Positions 1 to 6,272 of a DNA stretch of 12,069 nucleotides are shown here, piece after piece. Each line of letters opens with the position of its first letter. The first letter of the stretch is position 1. The position numbers and the translations under genes are program-made. Origin of the DNA: Candidatus Poribacteria bacterium (GTDB lineage: Bacteria; Poribacteria; WGA-4E; WGA-3G); assembly GCA_007571355.1 (NCBI GenBank), contig RKRO01000384.1, forward strand, positions 1 to 12,069, read 5' to 3'. The notes beneath the pieces were generated by a model. It worked only from the letters and a program-made list of their open reading frames with translations. It was not told where the DNA came from and did not search any database.

Positions 1-540
1 TCAGATGACGGTTACAACGCCATTTTCACAGCCAACGATGAGCCCGGATTCGCTGGCGGCGAATTCGCGTTTAACGTCTTCGATAACCGCCTTGGCCCCG
101 GCAATGACAAGTGGTGCTGCGGGCTTGGCGGCGGCATTCCAGATGAAGGGCTACACGTGACCGCAGAGTTTGAGGAACCCTACGCTTTGACACACTTCAC
201 AGTATCTTCAGCGAATGATGTGCCTGCAAGGGATCCTACCGTGTGGGAGATTCAGGGGTCGAACGACGGCGAGAATTTTACGACCATCTTTGCTCACGAC
301 GGGGATAGCTTTTGGAATCAGCGGCTGCAAGTGGTGCTTTTCGAGGCAGGTGAAGATTACGAGGTTCAAGAAGTCGGGTATCGATTTTTTCGGCATGTTA
401 CTTTTAACACTGCCTCAAACCCAGCTGGCGCGTACTTCCAAATTGGCGAAATTGAGTTCTTCGGCGATGCCAATCTTACCGCTGTAGACCCTAAAGCGAA
501 ACTCACGACCACATGGGGACGCATCAAAACCGCCCGCTAA
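1..540 (+). CDS. Secreted F5/8C (discoidin)-like protein, 5' end outside window
   Basis: The frame is open from base 1 to the TAA at 538-540, giving the last 179 residues of a protein whose start lies before the window. It aligns without gaps to residues 55-233 of the complete paralogue at 5216-5917, with about 21 differences (about 88% identity by hand count). The fold suggested is a galactose-binding jelly roll of the F5/8C type. Signs are the FDNRLG...KWCC segment, VSSANDVPARDPTVWEVQGS-like strands (here with I for V), and the closing pattern YRFFRHVTF...QIGEIEFFGD. Such domains usually bind surface carbohydrates or lipids; no catalytic motif is visible. A basic tail ending KLTTTWGRIKTAR is shared with the paralogue. 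By analogy the missing N-terminus should hold a signal peptide and an acidic linker. A GTG at 157 could be read as a start, but homology continues upstream of it. Confidence 0.85.
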   Translation, partial: SDDGYNAIFTANDEPGFAGGEFAFNVFDNRLGPGNDKWCCGLGGGIPDEGLHVTAEFEEPYALTHFTVSSANDVPARDPTVWEIQGSNDGENFTTIFAHDGDSFWNQRLQVVLFEAGEDYEVQEVGYRFFRHVTFNTASNPAGAYFQIGEIEFFGDANLTAVDPKAKLTTTWGRIKTAR

Positions 541-562
541 GCGCAAATATCAGAAATTTTCT

Positions 563-604
563 AAATCGGCTTGAATCGAGTAACGCCTTGATTCAAGCCG
601 ATTT
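563..604. terminator. Bidirectional hairpin terminator between convergent genes
   Basis: AAATCGGCTTGAATC (563-577) and GATTCAAGCCGATTT (590-604) form a perfect 15-bp stem with a 12-nt loop. On the plus strand a T-rich stretch follows, as expected for Rho-independent termination of the discoidin-like gene ending at 540. The right arm ends one base before the stop codon of the minus-strand R-M gene at 605-607, so the same hairpin can also terminate that gene. The equivalent hairpin after the paralogue lies at 5944-5988. Confidence 0.85.
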
Positions 605-3600
605 TCAGTTTTCCGTTCTCGCTTTTGTTTTCACCCCCGACAATGCAGGCAACCCTTTAACAATATCCACCGTCTCTATGCTGACGGTGATGACCTGTCC
701 AATCAAACGGAGGATATACTCCGGATCCTCTGCGCGATTCGGATCATTCTTGATACCACTCCGTTTGTCTACCTTGACACGATACTGATCCACGACCCAC
801 TCCAACGCAGAACGATTCCCTAACCGATATTCAAACACTTCAAGGGGGATGCCCGTTAACGTGAGGAAGTCATTGTATGTCAACTGCGTCTTGTCTTTGG
901 AGAGTTTCATGCGTTCTACACGCAGATTGACTTGCATGCCCGGCGTTTCAATCGACGCAAGTTTATCGTATTCGGGTTGGGATTCGTAGGTGATGTGAAG
1001 GTTTGCCAATCGCGCCCCTGCCTTTGCAAACGCCCAGAAGTCTTCGGCAAAAGGGATATGCGGTAAGTCTCGCTTGAGGTTTTCCTGATACCGCTCGCGA
1101 TAATCGGGCTGATGCAGCAATCCATAGGTATAATGAAAAATGTCCCACTTGGTAATCGTGTCATCTGCGTAATGGTTTTGAAATTGCGTCAACGCCCAAT
1201 CCGTGATGTTCTCACGGCGGTTTGTGCCATCTTCATCGTAAGTTGTGCCATCTTCATCGTAAGTATAGAACGGAAAGCATTGAGTCTTTTCTGCTACATC
1301 AAGGGAGGGAATAATATCTGTAACCAAGGCATGAAAAGAACTATTACTTCCAATACCAGTAACACAAATGACCTGATTTTTCTTTTCGGTTGCAGGCGTA
1401 GGAAAAATAGAAGGAAAAACATAAACCCTCTGGTTCATCAACCTATCAAAATAAAGATACGATTTGGTAAAAGGCCGGTAGAGAGAAGTTCTCACTTTTT
1501 CCGGCGAAAAATCAATCAATTCGTTGTTTTTGAGCTCCGATTTCAGTCTATCTGTCCATTTAATCTTGGTGTTATCAGGGTTGACGAAATCATTGACATT
1601 TACTGTACGATCTGTCCGCCGTTCCCATCGTGCTGTCTCCGCGTTATAGAACGTTATCATCTTTGTCATATTTTCGGTCAGTGCAGTTGGGTTAGCATTG
1701 TATGCCCAAGCGTCGCGGCTCGTTGTCACGCCTCTGCTGTAACTCTTAAAAATCGCCCCGACTGCCATATCCTTCGCCATTTTTGTTGTTTTGCTTCCAA
1801 TTGGCATAAAGGTGTCAAATTCTGCGCGGAGATCTGCTGTAAGCCACGTATACCGCTTATCAGGTGTCAGTTCCTGCCAGCCTATATTGCCAACGTGCTG
1901 CCTCTCCTCCAGGAATGCAAAGGTGCGCGCTCTATTCCACACTGCCGTTTCATCGTTATAGAAAATCCGCGCGCTAACCTTTTCTCCATGTTGTTTTGAT
2001 TTCACCAAGACATTGATGCTTACACCGATCTGAATACCGAAGACATTAGAGTCTCCAGGGTGCCGTTTGCGAATGTTCCCTCCTAAATCCAGAATATAGA
2101 GTTTGTCAAATTCTTCGGCGAGGTGCTTTCGCATCCCATCAAACGAGGTTCCGTCAAGAAAGTTGTGGTTAGTGATAAACACGACAATTCCTTCTTCTCC
2201 CAACTTATCTGTCGCCCAGCGAATCGCTTTGACATAAGGGTCATAGAGTGAATTTTTTAGTTGTGCCCTGGAGGCATCAGCATACGTGTTACGCACCCGC
2301 GTGTCAACCGCCAGATGCCGCCGATTCTTGTTGTTATCGTTCTCATTTTTTTGTCCAGCATTGTAGGGCGGATTGCCGATAACGACAAACATCGGTGTTT
2401 CCCTCTGTTCCTCAACCCGAAGCGAATTCTCCGGTGTAAAAAAGGAAAATTGCCCCGTTTGATGCGGCGCGTCCATTAAATCCACCGTATCAAACGTATC
2501 CACGAAGCAGATATGCGGAAAGGGTTCATAGCTGCCTGTCCGCTCAAAATAGACGTGTTCAATGTTCAGACTGGCGATGTAATAGGGAAGCAGCATCACC
2601 TCGTTGCAGTGGAGCTCTTCTCGGTATTTCTGGGGCAGTCTTCGTCCCTGAATCTCTTGCATAAGGCGGACGATAAAATTGCCGGTACCAACGAACGGAT
2701 CAATGATGTGAACACCCATATCCGAGAGTGACCGCCCGAACTCGCTGTTGAGAACATGCACAACGCTTCTCACCATGAAATCCACGATGGGCTGCGGCGT
2801 GTAAACGATGCCGTGTGTGTCGGCAACCTTCACCGAAAAGCCTTGAAAAAACTGCTCGTAGACCGTATTCAAAAACGACTGTTTTTGTGAGAAATCGGTG
2901 ATAGTCGCAGCGGTTTTCTCAATCGCAATATAGAATGGATTCAGGGGACGCAGGAACTCGGAACGGCTTGGGGAACGCTGCGTGAGGACGTGGATCACCT
3001 TCTCAATTTCTTGGGCGATGATATTTCTGTTGATAAAATCCGGATTGTCAAAGACTGTGCGGAAAATCCGTTCGGTGAGAAGATGTTGAATCAGCATCTC
3101 TTCCACTTGTGCCTCGGTGAGGTTGGGGTCAATAGCAGCTCGGCACTGCTGATGAAAATTCGTAAAGGCTTGCCGAAATAACGGGTTGTCCTGCATCTCA
3201 GTCTTAACGCGCTGTGCCACACCGCGGCCCAGCACCGGCACCTTCTCCCGAAACGCCTCCACTGCAGCATACCAATTGACGATATTTTCTTCTTGATACG
3301 CGAAGAAGGCGTTCAGTAACGCAACAAGATTCTTTGGATCCGTTAGATCGCAATCCAGGCGAAGGTGTCCATCTTGGTAAAGGAGGGCGCGGGTCGGGGA
3401 TTGAATAATAATATTTTTAAACGGATACCCCGCCTCCGATTTCCGCCGCGCTTCGGTGGGCAGGTCATCCCGTGTATCTTTGGCTTCCCAGTGGCCATGG
3501 GGCAAGTCAAAAGCATCAACAACTTCGCCATCTAACTGGATGCGCCTGTTCGCTTTTGTGTGGCGTGTCTTTTCGCAAACAAGGATAAGGCCCGCTTGTC

Positions 3601-3739
3601 GGCAATAGTGTTGGAGGAGCGTTTGGAATGCGGTTCGGACGGCACCTTCGTGGTCTGCGCCGATGCTGTCGTATGCTTCGAGTTCTACGTAGTAGTTTTT
3701 GATGGGTTTATGTGTCGGTTTGATATTAAGTGTCGGCAT
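605..3739 (-). CDS. Single-chain type ISP-like restriction-modification enzyme lacking the helicase
   Basis: The 1044-residue protein combines nuclease and adenine-specific DNA methyltransferase. Near the N-terminus, D75 and E85-x-K87 (in HWEAKD) fit the D...ExK nuclease motif of type ISP enzymes. An alpha-helical coupler follows (about 130-300), then the N6-adenine methylase: TPQPIVDFM near 314, motif I DPFVGTGNF at 347-355 (SAM binding) and catalytic NPPY at 456-459. The C-terminal half resembles the ISP target-recognition region, with YDPYVKAIRWA, LDLGGN and YTYGLLHQPDYRERY near 870. Classical LlaGI/LlaBIII-type enzymes are near 1,600 residues with a superfamily 2 translocase between nuclease and methylase; no Walker or DEAD motif is seen here. 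It should therefore act more like a type IIG enzyme (inference). An ATG with GGGG 7 nt upstream sets the start. The frame extends to 3853, but those 38 residues overlap the neighbour's 3' end and look non-coding. A 7-residue tandem duplication lies at 826-839. Confidence 0.88.
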   Translation of the reverse strand: MPTLNIKPTHKPIKNYYVELEAYDSIGADHEGAVRTAFQTLLQHYCRQAGLILVCEKTRHTKANRRIQLDGEVVDAFDLPHGHWEAKDTRDDLPTEARRKSEAGYPFKNIIIQSPTRALLYQDGHLRLDCDLTDPKNLVALLNAFFAYQEENIVNWYAAVEAFREKVPVLGRGVAQRVKTEMQDNPLFRQAFTNFHQQCRAAIDPNLTEAQVEEMLIQHLLTERIFRTVFDNPDFINRNIIAQEIEKVIHVLTQRSPSRSEFLRPLNPFYIAIEKTAATITDFSQKQSFLNTVYEQFFQGFSVKVADTHGIVYTPQPIVDFMVRSVVHVLNSEFGRSLSDMGVHIIDPFVGTGNFIVRLMQEIQGRRLPQKYREELHCNEVMLLPYYIASLNIEHVYFERTGSYEPFPHICFVDTFDTVDLMDAPHQTGQFSFFTPENSLRVEEQRETPMFVVIGNPPYNAGQKNENDNNKNRRHLAVDTRVRNTYADASRAQLKNSLYDPYVKAIRWATDKLGEEGIVVFITNHNFLDGTSFDGMRKHLAEEFDKLYILDLGGNIRKRHPGDSNVFGIQIGVSINVLVKSKQHGEKVSARIFYNDETAVWNRARTFAFLEERQHVGNIGWQELTPDKRYTWLTADLRAEFDTFMPIGSKTTKMAKDMAVGAIFKSYSRGVTTSRDAWAYNANPTALTENMTKMITFYNAETARWERRTDRTVNVNDFVNPDNTKIKWTDRLKSELKNNELIDFSPEKVRTSLYRPFTKSYLYFDRLMNQRVYVFPSIFPTPATEKKNQVICVTGIGSNSSFHALVTDIIPSLDVAEKTQCFPFYTYDEDGTTYDEDGTNRRENITDWALTQFQNHYADDTITKWDIFHYTYGLLHQPDYRERYQENLKRDLPHIPFAEDFWAFAKAGARLANLHITYESQPEYDKLASIETPGMQVNLRVERMKLSKDKTQLTYNDFLTLTGIPLEVFEYRLGNRSALEWVVDQYRVKVDKRSGIKNDPNRAEDPEYILRLIGQVITVSIETVDIVKGLPALSGVKTKARTEN
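1222..1263. repeat. Perfect 21-bp tandem duplication inside the R-M gene
   Basis: Two identical 21-nt units lie head to tail at 1222-1242 and 1243-1263. They are in frame, so on the minus strand they give TYDEDGT twice (residues about 826-839 of the R-M enzyme), just before NRRENITDWAL. The exact identity suggests recent slippage or an unstable repeat. Copy changes would alter protein length by 7 residues without breaking the frame. Confidence 0.95.
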
Positions 3740-3758
3740 GGCGTTTCCCCGTGTAACG

Positions 3759-3786
3759 TTGGCGATCGGATTTAAAACAACGCCAA
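3759..3786. promoter_or_regulatory. Inverted repeat in the R-M leader, possible operator
   Basis: TTGGCG (3759-3764) and CGCCAA (3781-3786) are perfect 6-bp arms separated by 16 nt. The right arm abuts the predicted -10 box of the R-M promoter, so the repeat spans the expected transcription start. This is where a repressor site or leader hairpin would lie. The arms are short and chance occurrence cannot be excluded. Confidence 0.25.
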
Positions 3787-3815
3787 TTATACACGGATAC
3801 ATAGGGCAATTCCAA
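3786..3815 (-). promoter_or_regulatory. Candidate sigma70 promoter for the R-M gene
   Basis: On the minus strand TTGGAA (3815-3810), an 18-nt spacer and TATAAT (3791-3786) precede the R-M start at 3739. The -10 is a full consensus match and the -35 matches 4 of 6. The promoter sits between the dehydrogenase stop (3825) and the R-M start, so the R-M gene can be transcribed independently although both genes share a strand. No terminator is obvious between them, so read-through is also possible. Confidence 0.45.
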
Positions 3816-3824
3816 GGAGAAAAT

Positions 3825-4895
3825 TCACTGTCGGCTCCATGGAATTTCAACACCTAACTCATCTGCAAGTTTCTCTATTTCTTGTACGGGTGCCTTGTGT
3901 AACGGAATCCCATTTTTGAGACGTTCTTGTGTCAATTCCCATTCAATTTCACCGGGTAAAGTGACACGATCGAAACCGCTGCGGGGTGTCGCCTGACGCG
4001 TCATCCGAATCTGCCTGTCAATTTCGGCTTTGAATTCTGAAACATCCGTAAAATTGGCGATGTTAATGGCAAAGAAAAAGTGTGCCGATGTTCGTTTTTC
4101 CGGTGGCGCGTCCCCCGGCTGATACCGTTTGTTGATACCCATCAACCCGCCGCTCAACGGACCGCACAAGACATCCATTATGATCGCAAGGGCAGAACCC
4201 TTTGGACCCGCAGCGGGTAGGATAACGGCGACTTTCGTCGGATCATCGGTTTCGTTGCCATCCGCGTCGAGTGCCCATCCCAACGGGATTTTCTCTTGGT
4301 ACAACCTTGCAGTCCCGATCCGTCCAGCGGCAGCAGCACCGCACGCCATGTCCAACACAATTGGTGGTTCCTCACCAGCAGGGATCGCAAAGGAAAACGC
4401 ATTATTGCCGATCGAAGCAGTCCTCGCACCGAAAACGGCAGTATTCACACCGAGTCCGTTGGTTGTCGCGAAACCGATCATATCGTGTGGCAGTGCACGC
4501 ATCGCATGGCTGGAGGCAGCCCCGAAGTGATTGCTGTTCCGCACAATCGCCACACCGATCGAAACGGACTTCGCTTTTTCGATAGCGATGTTCATTGCGC
4601 GAGCACCGCCGAGATGTCCTAACCCGCGGTCGCCATCCAATAGAACAGCGGCAGGGTTATCCTCAAGCGTCTGGAGTTGTGGATTCGGATTAATGTTTCC
4701 ACCGATGATGCCCCGGACATAACCGGGCATGCCGCGCGTTGCGTGTGAATGAACGCCGCGCAAGTCCATTAAGACTTGCATTTCTGCGACGGTATCTGCA
4801 TCGGATTGTGCAACGCCGACTTTCTGGTAGAGTTGACTACAGACACTTTGCAACGCTGTTGCGTTCACAATAACTTCCTGTTCGTGTCGATTCAT
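3825..4895 (-). CDS. Malate/L-lactate dehydrogenase (Ldh_2) family NAD(P)-dependent oxidoreductase
   Basis: At 356 residues this matches the usual length of the Ldh_2 family (YlbC/AllD/ComC-like), unrelated to classical Rossmann lactate dehydrogenases. Members reduce 2-oxoacids or oxidise 2-hydroxyacids such as malate, lactate, ureidoglycolate, sulfolactate or diketogulonate; some act as cyclic imine reductases. Visible family signatures are DLRGVHSHATRG (44-55, with H51 as the likely conserved His; the usual SHG is SHA here), GLGHLGG (91-97), VRNSNHFGAAS (118-128), IPAGEEPPIVLDMA, IPLGWALDADGN and GPKGSALAIIMDVL. It should be a soluble cytosolic dimer or higher oligomer. The start ATG has AGGGGG 8 nt upstream. 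Substrate cannot be read from sequence, and no neighbouring gene of an obvious catabolic pathway indicates one. The downstream gene on the same strand is the unrelated R-M enzyme, 85 nt away. Confidence 0.9.
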   Translation of the reverse strand: MNRHEQEVIVNATALQSVCSQLYQKVGVAQSDADTVAEMQVLMDLRGVHSHATRGMPGYVRGIIGGNINPNPQLQTLEDNPAAVLLDGDRGLGHLGGARAMNIAIEKAKSVSIGVAIVRNSNHFGAASSHAMRALPHDMIGFATTNGLGVNTAVFGARTASIGNNAFSFAIPAGEEPPIVLDMACGAAAAGRIGTARLYQEKIPLGWALDADGNETDDPTKVAVILPAAGPKGSALAIIMDVLCGPLSGGLMGINKRYQPGDAPPEKRTSAHFFFAINIANFTDVSEFKAEIDRQIRMTRQATPRSGFDRVTLPGEIEWELTQERLKNGIPLHKAPVQEIEKLADELGVEIPWSRQ

Positions 4896-4929
4896 GGCTA
4901 TAGCCCCCTATCACAATTTGAGTGCTACC

Positions 4930-4958
4930 ATTTTAGCAAACCTGTTTTAAAAAAGCAA
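4930..4958 (-). promoter_or_regulatory. Candidate promoter for the Ldh_2-family gene
   Basis: On the minus strand TTGCTT (4958-4953), a 17-nt spacer and TAAAAT (4935-4930) lie about 35 nt before the dehydrogenase ATG. The -10 matches 5 of 6 consensus bases, the -35 only 3 of 6, with optimal spacing. Confidence 0.4.
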
Positions 4959-5126
4959 ATTTCAGAGTTATTTACGGAGAACTATAGAGACTGAGGGCAG
5001 GCAGGATTAAAAAATGATAATCTAATTCTTTGCGTTGTTTTTTATATTTTTCAAAATGATATTGCATTTTCTATAATAATATGGAATAATATATTATTAT
5101 GGAATACAAATTCCTAAAGATTGGTA

Positions 5127-5135
5127 TGGTAAAAT
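5127..5135 (+). promoter_or_regulatory. Candidate extended -10 promoter for the discoidin-like gene
   Basis: TGGTAAAAT fits the extended -10 pattern TGnTATAAT with one mismatch; such promoters can work without a good -35. It lies about 80 nt before the ATG at 5216. The alternative is the TATAAT at 5072-5077 in the AT-rich block upstream. Confidence 0.3.
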
Positions 5136-5215
5136 AAGTGCAGTTTATTCAAACGCACGTACTTAACACGAAACTCATGTAAAAGTGAGATTCATTCTTT
5201 TCGAGGTTGAACAGC

Positions 5216-5917
5216 ATGAAAATGATGATGGTATTTGCAGGATTTGTGTTGATGATAGCCTATTGTGTTATCGGAAACCCGATCGATATGGCAGAGGCGG
5301 AGGAAGTCTTGGGCGTAGGAACGGAGTCCCTGCTCGGAGGAGACCTAACCGATCCCGAAGACGATGGTGATCCCGAAGCAGATGAGGGTTACAACGCCAT
5401 TTTCTCAGCCAACGAGGAACCCGGATTCGCAGGCGGTGAATTTTCGTTTAACGTCTTCGATAACCGCCTTGGTCCCAGCAATGACAAATGGTGCTGCGGA
5501 CGTGGGGGCGGCATTCCGGAGGAAGGTCTGCACGTGACCGCTGAGTTTGAGGAAGCGTACGCCTTGACACACTTCACGGTGTCTTCAGCAAACGATGTTC
5601 CCGCAAGGGACCCGACAGTGTGGGAGGTTCAGGGATCGAACGACGGCGAGGATTTCACGACCATCTATTCTCACGACGGGGATAGCTTTTGGAATGAGCG
5701 GCTACAAGTCGTCCTTTTTGAGGCAGGAGCAGATTTCGAGGTTCAAACCACCGGGTATCGTTTTTTCCGGCATGTGACTTTTGACACCGCATCGAACCCG
5801 GCTGGAGCGTACTTTCAAATTGGCGAAATTGAGTACTTCGGTGATGCTAATCTTACCCCCGTAGACCCTAAAGCCAAGCTCACGACCACATGGGGACGTA
5901 TCAAAACCGCCCGATAA
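5216..5917 (+). CDS. Secreted F5/8C (discoidin)-like protein, complete paralogue
   Basis: The protein has 233 residues from the ATG at 5216, chosen because GAGG (5203-5206) lies 9 nt upstream; an in-frame TTG at 5207 directly abuts that GAGG. Residues 1-28 look like a signal peptide: K2, a hydrophobic core of about 3-19, and a likely type I cleavage after AEA (26-28). An acidic, Gly/Pro-rich linker (29-57) leads into a galactose-binding-like beta domain (about 58-201). Notable parts are a vicinal cysteine pair in NDKWCCG (93-94), the VWEVQGSNDGEDFTTI strand, and the closing YRFFRHVTF...QIGEIEYFGD. A conserved basic tail (about 202-233, ending KLTTTWGRIKTAR) follows. F5/8C-type domains generally mediate adhesion or carbohydrate binding; no enzyme domain is attached, so I infer a small exported binding protein. 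It has its own terminator and probably forms a single-gene unit. Confidence 0.85.
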   Translation: MKMMMVFAGFVLMIAYCVIGNPIDMAEAEEVLGVGTESLLGGDLTDPEDDGDPEADEGYNAIFSANEEPGFAGGEFSFNVFDNRLGPSNDKWCCGRGGGIPEEGLHVTAEFEEAYALTHFTVSSANDVPARDPTVWEVQGSNDGEDFTTIYSHDGDSFWNERLQVVLFEAGADFEVQTTGYRFFRHVTFDTASNPAGAYFQIGEIEYFGDANLTPVDPKAKLTTTWGRIKTAR

Positions 5918-5960
5918 GCACAAATATTGGACATCTTCTAAATCGGAAACCTGAATCGAG
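5378..5960 (+). repeat. Copy 2 of the duplicated discoidin-like segment (copy 1 at 1-580)
   Basis: Bases 5378-5917 align without gaps to bases 1-540, and similarity continues past the stop codons through the CAAATAT...TTCTAAATCGG leader of the terminator to TGAATCGAGT. The copies are in direct orientation about 5.4 kb apart and flank the R-M and dehydrogenase genes. The left boundary of the repeat is unknown because copy 1 starts outside the window. Confidence 0.85.
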
Positions 5961-5988
5961 TCATAACTTGGTTTGGGTTTCCGTTTTT
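5944..5988 (+). terminator. Rho-independent terminator of the discoidin-like paralogue
   Basis: CGGAAACCTGAATC (5944-5957) pairs with GGTTTGGGTTTCCG (5970-5983, written from G5970) as a 14-bp stem including three G-U wobbles, with a 12-nt loop, then TTTTT at 5984-5988. The wobbles pair only in the plus-strand RNA, which fixes the orientation. It is the counterpart of the hairpin at 563-604: the loop-side TGAATCGAGT is conserved while the arms differ in a compensating way. Confidence 0.85.
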
Positions 5989-6170
5989 CATATCCGTATA
6001 AATGTCCAAAATCTTTTTTAATTGCGATTTTCTGCTGCCTGGGTCTCTATAGTGCGGTTCCAAACCGAACCTACCGGGCTTTGAGGTCTAAAGCAGATCG
6101 CTTATGGGCGAGTACGCCGCAAAATTGGACAAAAAAACGAAAACTAAATAGCCCTGATATACTTCACCTT
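5989..6170. other. Intergenic stretch without a gene, possible dispersed-repeat remnant
   Basis: The gap between the discoidin-like gene and the DUF1592 gene is 355 bp in total, including terminator and promoter annotated separately. No credible coding region is present. Around 6053-6078 there is a GCGGTTCCAAACCG palindrome (arms CGGTT 6055-6059 and AACCG 6063-6067) followed by AACCTACCGGGC. From memory this resembles half of a GC-rich palindromic intergenic element recurrent in Poribacteria-like genomes, but I cannot confirm it without a genome search. Confidence 0.3.
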
Positions 6171-6174
6171 TTGC

Positions 6175-6204
6175 TTGACTTTACGTAAAAAGTTGTGGTA
6201 TTAT
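6175..6204 (+). promoter_or_regulatory. Strong candidate sigma70 promoter for the DUF1592 gene
   Basis: TTGACT (6175-6180), an 18-nt spacer and TATTAT (6199-6204) each match 5 of 6 consensus bases. The predicted start is about 60 nt before the ATG at 6273. A perfect 10-bp palindrome TTTACGTAAA (6180-6189) starts at the last base of the -35 and fills the upstream half of the spacer. It is placed where a repressor would block RNA polymerase. Confidence 0.6.
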
Positions 6205-6272
6205 TACTCTCACAAGCAAGCACCTATAAGTGAGGAAATAAATCCTATTCTGTATCTTGCGGGAGTCTAGCC

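Larger units (their letters stand above)
4896..5215. other. AT-rich divergent intergenic region
   Basis: This 320-bp gap separates the leftward dehydrogenase from the rightward discoidin-like gene. I see no gene in it. The stretch 5028-5110 is strongly AT-rich. It holds an inverted repeat ATAATAATAT (5073-5082) / ATATTATTAT (5091-5100) and a direct repeat TATGGAATA (5080-5088 and 5098-5106, 18 bp apart). Two plus-strand -10-like elements are present: TATAAT at 5072-5077 with a weak TTTCAA 17 nt upstream, and an extended -10 TGGTAAAAT at 5127-5135. The region probably holds promoters and binding sites for both flanking genes. Confidence 0.6.

Noticed and set aside
1112..1999. 295-codon plus-strand open frame
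   Set aside because: It lies wholly antisense to the R-M gene, whose methylase and ISP motifs are clear in the other strand. The translation is low-complexity and Cys/Arg/Phe-rich with no recognisable domain.
3740..3853. N-terminal 38-residue extension of the R-M protein
   Set aside because: It overlaps the end of the dehydrogenase gene, contains the predicted promoter, and the ATG at 3739 has a well-placed GGGG.
4129..4530. 133-codon plus-strand frame opposite the dehydrogenase
   Set aside because: A shadow of the Ldh_2 gene; its translation simply mirrors the conserved Gly/Ala-rich codons on the other strand.
5073..5106. CRISPR-like or microsatellite reading of the ATAAT repeats
   Set aside because: Only two short units with no regular spacers; better viewed as a regulatory or AT-rich promoter region.
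5216..5275. Lipoprotein signal in the discoidin-like protein (Cys17)
   Set aside because: The residue before the Cys is Tyr, which does not fit a lipobox; AEA at 26-28 is a better type I cleavage site.
1..5917. Composite transposon formed by the two direct repeats
   Set aside because: The repeats encode an exported binding protein, not a transposase, and no terminal inverted repeats or target duplications are seen.
5973..6188. 71-codon plus-strand frame between the terminator and the next promoter
   Set aside because: Begins inside a terminator stem, has no ribosome binding site, and overlaps a probable repeat remnant and promoter.
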